The notes below the pieces were generated by a model. That model did no database searches, was not told the origin of the DNA, and saw only the letters and a list, made by a program, of their open reading frames with translations. Shown here piece after piece: positions 24,925 through 27,281 of a DNA stretch of 27,281 bases; the stretch's first letter is position 1; each line of letters starts with the position of its first letter. Location: NCBI GenBank assembly GCA_900548195.1, contig URJQ01000020.1, positions 1-27,281 on the forward strand. The letters run 5' to 3'. Both the position numbers and the translations under genes were made by a program. The stretch comes from an uncultured Prevotella sp. GTDB taxonomy: Bacteria; Bacteroidota; Bacteroidia; Bacteroidales; Bacteroidaceae.

Positions 24925-25626
24925 ATGGTTTATTCTAAAGAAGTACAGGAAATGTGCTGTGTAGCCAAGGGTCCTAACCATGGTCCAGCTCCAATCCCAG
25001 AAGAGGGAAAGTGGATTCAGGCAAAGGAAATCAAGGACATCTCTGGTCTTACACACGGTATTGGTTGGTGCGCCCCTCAGCAGGGTTGCTGTAAGCTCAC
25101 TCTTAATGTAAAGGAAGGTATTATCGAAGAGGCTCTCGTAGAAACAATCGGTTGCTCTGGCATGACCCACTCTGCAGCAATGGCTTCTGAGATTCTCCCA
25201 GGCAAGACAATTCTTGAGGCTCTCAATACAGACCTCGTGTGTGATGCAATCAATACAGCAATGCGTGAACTTTTCCTCCAAATCGTTTACGGACGTACAC
25301 AGTCTGCATTCTCTGAGGGAGGTCTTATGATTGGTGCAGGTCTTGAGGATCTCGGTAAGGGACTCATTTCACAGTGCGGTACTCTCTATGGTACAAAGGT
25401 AAAGGGTACACGTTACCTCCAACTCACAGAGGGATACATCACAAAGCAGTACCTCGACAAGGACGACCAGGTTTGCGGATACGAGTTCGTTCACATGGGC
25501 AAGTTCATGGATGCTATCAAGAAAGGCGTTGATGCTAACGAAGCCCTCAAGAGTGTTACCGGTACATACGGTCGCACCAAGGAAGAGGACGGCGCAGTTA
25601 AGTTTATTGACCCACGTAAAAACTAA
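24925..25626 (+). CDS. NifU/IscU-like iron-sulfur scaffold-type protein
   Basis: A 233-residue protein whose N-terminal half resembles the iron-sulfur scaffold NifU/IscU: GCSGMTHSAAMASEILPGKTI (near residues 76-96) copies the scaffold's GC-x-ASxS-type loop. Cysteines at about 11, 12, 49, 55, 56 and 77 are candidates for cluster binding. The C-terminal half (GYEFVHMGKFMDAIKKG, DANEALKSVTGTYGR) does not belong to the usual scaffolds. It is paired with a GGGtGRT gene 17 bases downstream, an arrangement I recognise from anaerobe genomes, with no established function. Codon use is strongly biased, as in nifJ, suggesting high expression. A role in making or inserting iron-sulfur clusters is plausible but not shown here. 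Confidence 0.75.
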   Translation: MVYSKEVQEMCCVAKGPNHGPAPIPEEGKWIQAKEIKDISGLTHGIGWCAPQQGCCKLTLNVKEGIIEEALVETIGCSGMTHSAAMASEILPGKTILEALNTDLVCDAINTAMRELFLQIVYGRTQSAFSEGGLMIGAGLEDLGKGLISQCGTLYGTKVKGTRYLQLTEGYITKQYLDKDDQVCGYEFVHMGKFMDAIKKGVDANEALKSVTGTYGRTKEEDGAVKFIDPRKN

Positions 25627-25627
25627 T

Positions 25628-25633
25628 AGGAGG
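25628..25633 (+). promoter_or_regulatory. Strong Shine-Dalgarno sequence of the GGGtGRT gene
   Basis: A full AGGAGG lies 10 bases before the ATG at 25644, just after the upstream stop codon. Like the rpmA site, it fixes the start and is unusual among the genes here. Confidence 0.7.
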
Positions 25634-25643
25634 ATACAATATT

Positions 25644-26663
25644 ATGATTAGAGAAGTTAAGTTTGAATCTCAGGATCGTCGCATCAAGCAGATCCTCGCT
25701 TGCCTTAACAAGCATGGTATCGCTTCTATTGAAGAGGCTAATCAGATTTGTGACGCTGCAGGTCTTGATCCATATATGACATGTGAGGAGACTCAGATGA
25801 TTTGTTTTGAGAACGCTAAGTGGGCTTACGTAGTAGGTACTGCAATTGCTCTCAAGGAGAAGGCTAAGAATGCTGTGGAAGCTGCCAATTATATCGGTGA
25901 GGGTCTCCAGTCTTTCTGTATTCCTGGTTCTGTTGCTGATGATCGTAAGGTAGGTATCGGACATGGTGAACTTGCAGCTCGTCTTCTTGAGCCAGAGACA
26001 AAGTGCTTCGCTTTCCTCGCTGGTCACGAGTCTTTCGCCGCTGCTGAAGGTGCTATCAAGATAGCGCAGATGGCAAACAAGTCAAGACCTGCTGATAAGC
26101 CTCTCCGTTGTATCCTCAACGGTCTTGGCAAGGACGCAGCTATGATTATCTCTCGTATCAATGGTTTCACATACGTTCAGACTAAGTTCGACTATTTCAC
26201 AGGCGAGCTTCATGAGGTACAGCGCATCGCTTACTCAAACGGTCCACGCGCTGCAGTAAACTGCTATGGTGCTGATGACGTTCGTGAGGGCGTTGCTATC
26301 ATGTGGAAGGAAGATGTAGATGTTTCTATCACAGGTAACTCTACAAACCCTACACGTTTCCAGCATCCTACAGCTGGTACATACAAGAAGGAGCGTATCC
26401 GCGCTGGTAAGCCTTATTTCTCAGTAGCTTCTGGTGGTGGTACCGGTCGTACACTCCACCCAGATAATATGGCTGCAGGTCCTGCTTCTTATGGTATGAC
26501 TGATACGCTCGGTCGTATGCACTCTGACGCTCAGTTTGCAGGTTCTTCTTCTGTTCCTGCTCACGTAGAGATGATGGGCTTCCTCGGCATTGGTAACAAC
26601 CCAATGGTAGGTTGCACAGTAGCTTGTGCTGTACAGGCTGACCTCTTCTTGAATAAGAAGTAA
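25644..26663 (+). CDS. GGGtGRT protein
   Basis: A 339-residue soluble protein named for the motif GGGTGRT at residues 264-270, within SVASGGGTGRTLHPDN. Other conserved-looking stretches are FCIPGSVADDRKVGIGHGELA, CFAFLAGHESFAAAEGA and HVEMMGFLGIGNNPMVGC. The family is recognised from anaerobic bacteria and usually stands next to a NifU-like gene, as here; its function is not known to me, and I assign none. Glycine-rich loops suggest nucleotide or cofactor binding, which is inference. Codon use is strongly biased. A perfect terminator follows, so the operon has two genes. Confidence 0.8.
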   Translation: MIREVKFESQDRRIKQILACLNKHGIASIEEANQICDAAGLDPYMTCEETQMICFENAKWAYVVGTAIALKEKAKNAVEAANYIGEGLQSFCIPGSVADDRKVGIGHGELAARLLEPETKCFAFLAGHESFAAAEGAIKIAQMANKSRPADKPLRCILNGLGKDAAMIISRINGFTYVQTKFDYFTGELHEVQRIAYSNGPRAAVNCYGADDVREGVAIMWKEDVDVSITGNSTNPTRFQHPTAGTYKKERIRAGKPYFSVASGGGTGRTLHPDNMAAGPASYGMTDTLGRMHSDAQFAGSSSVPAHVEMMGFLGIGNNPMVGCTVACAVQADLFLNKK

Positions 26664-26690
26664 TATCCATATCTATATAGATATAAATAT

Positions 26691-26730
26691 AAATCCTCCA
26701 TATTCACCAGAGAATATGGAGGATTTTTTT
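26691..26730 (+). terminator. Terminator after the GGGtGRT gene
   Basis: A perfect 15-bp stem (26691-26705 with 26712-26726), loop ACCAGA, continues into seven T (26724-26730). Confidence 0.88.
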
Positions 26731-26757
26731 GAATTATGAAGTCATAGTTATTATAAC

Positions 26758-26845
26758 GTAATAGCATAGCTTTTGCAATGTAATAGCATAGCTTTTGCAA
26801 TGTAATAACATAGCTATTACCTCCTAATAGCATAGCTTTTCCAAC
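26758..26845. repeat. 22-bp tandem repeat, four copies
   Basis: Four adjacent 22-bp units start at 26758, 26780, 26802 and 26824. The first two are identical, and the later two differ at several bases. The shared core is TAATAGCATAGCTTTT, and a more diverged fifth copy may precede them. Twenty-two bases is not a multiple of three and there are no spacers, so it is neither a coding repeat nor a CRISPR array. The unit equals about two turns of DNA helix. Confidence 0.75.
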
Positions 26846-26946
26846 AGTTCAAAAACAGCCATCTTCACCCACTTTCTGAAGTGGTTTCTTTGGGTTATAA
26901 ACTGATTCCTGGAGTAAATTGGACTATTGGAAGAATGCGTTTAACA

Positions 26947-26954
26947 TATCTTTG
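26947..26954 (+). promoter_or_regulatory. Promoter-like -7 element in the non-coding right end
   Basis: TATCTTTG followed by CA matches TAnnTTTG, like the promoters in front of genes in this window. No clear -33 half and no believable reading frame follow, so it may drive a gene beyond the window or an RNA. Confidence 0.4.
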
Positions 26955-27002
26955 CAAAAGTCGGCTGTTATTCTTTTATCTTTTTATGCGAGAGAAGTTC
27001 CA

Positions 27003-27169
27003 TAATTCCACCTCATAGGTGTTATATGTTTCATTATCAGATCATTAGACATGGCGGAATTATGGATGGAACTTCATGTAATTCCGCCCATATTCTATTC
27101 GTAATTCCATCATACCCAATCATATGATTATCAGAACGATAACAACACAGAGTTGGAATTGTGGAATTA
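27003..27169. repeat. Cluster of inverted TAATTCC words with a 10-bp hairpin
   Basis: Six copies of the word TAATTCC or its near match occur here: plus strand at 27003, 27079 and 27102; minus strand in GGCGGAATTA (27053-27062), TTGGAATTG (27153-27161, one mismatch) and GTGGAATTA (27161-27169). GGCGGAATTA (27053-27062) and TAATTCCGCC (27079-27088) form a perfect 10-bp inverted repeat, and GTAATTCCA (27101-27109) pairs with TGGAATTAC (27162-27170). A perfect 12-bp palindrome AATCATATGATT lies at 27118-27129. No coding gene is supported in 26664-27281. Confidence 0.6.
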
Positions 27170-27281
27170 CAAACAGCAATAATTATTTTTCTGAAAAAGA
27201 GCAAGAATATACTGGCTTTTTTCACGCAAGTGTGCTATAGTGATATTGACTGAAAAGAGCACCTGCATGACGCAGATATTT

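Noticed and set aside
26758..26845. CRISPR array
   Set aside because: The 22-bp units are directly adjacent with no spacers, and no cas gene is present.
27037..27225. A 62-residue minus-strand frame starting MKKASIFLLFF
   Set aside because: Although the start looks like a signal peptide, the frame runs through the inverted repeats, has no recognisable domain, and no promoter was found upstream.

Overview
The window looks like a chromosomal segment from an anaerobic Bacteroidota, most probably a Prevotella/Segatella-type organism. The evidence is a short primary sigma factor of the sigma-ABfr kind at 22627-23499, many copies of its TAnnTTTG (-7) promoter element in front of genes, AT-rich spacers with mostly no Shine-Dalgarno sequence, a single-chain pyruvate:ferredoxin oxidoreductase, and a secreted pectin-type glycosidase beside a secreted M6 metalloprotease. 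The species call is inference from protein style only. No rRNA, tRNA, CRISPR array or intact transposase gene was found.

Layout. 1-3484 (minus): secreted GH28 glycosidase followed by a secreted M6-like metalloprotease. 3725-8433 (plus): a small accessory sigma-70 factor, an exported small protein, an HprK-like P-loop protein, an S24/S26-type Ser-His peptidase homologue, a PqqD-like protein and aspS, closed by a strong terminator. 8712-9312 (plus): rplU-rpmA behind a structured leader. 9409-14785 (minus): HAD phosphatase, clpC, maf, kdsC and a formate/nitrite-type channel. 14986-15808 (plus): a ugd gene broken by an internal deletion. 15809-16283: non-coding, with two terminators and a 176-bp MITE-like element. 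16284-21156 (minus): nifJ and an AAA_14/DUF4143 ATPase. 21347-22419 (plus): an ATP-grasp-like protein split in two. 22627-23499 (plus): rpoD. 23700-24708 (minus): smpB and a DUF4375-like gene. 24925-26663 (plus): a NifU-like protein and a GGGtGRT protein. 26664-27281: no convincing gene, but a terminator, 22-bp tandem repeats, a promoter-like site and a cluster of inverted TAATTCC words.

How the genes fit together. Much of the window is housekeeping: translation (aspS, rplU, rpmA, smpB), transcription (rpoD), lipopolysaccharide Kdo synthesis (kdsC), protein quality control (clpC) and anaerobic pyruvate oxidation (nifJ). The least explained parts are the HprK-like/S26-like/PqqD-like cassette behind the accessory sigma factor, which resembles pieces of a peptide-modification system without a visible precursor or radical-SAM enzyme; the NifU-like/GGGtGRT pair, a recognisable but functionally unassigned anaerobe pair; the MITE-like element next to a broken ugd; and the repeat-rich right end. 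The two broken genes could be real decay or assembly errors, and sequence alone cannot separate these.
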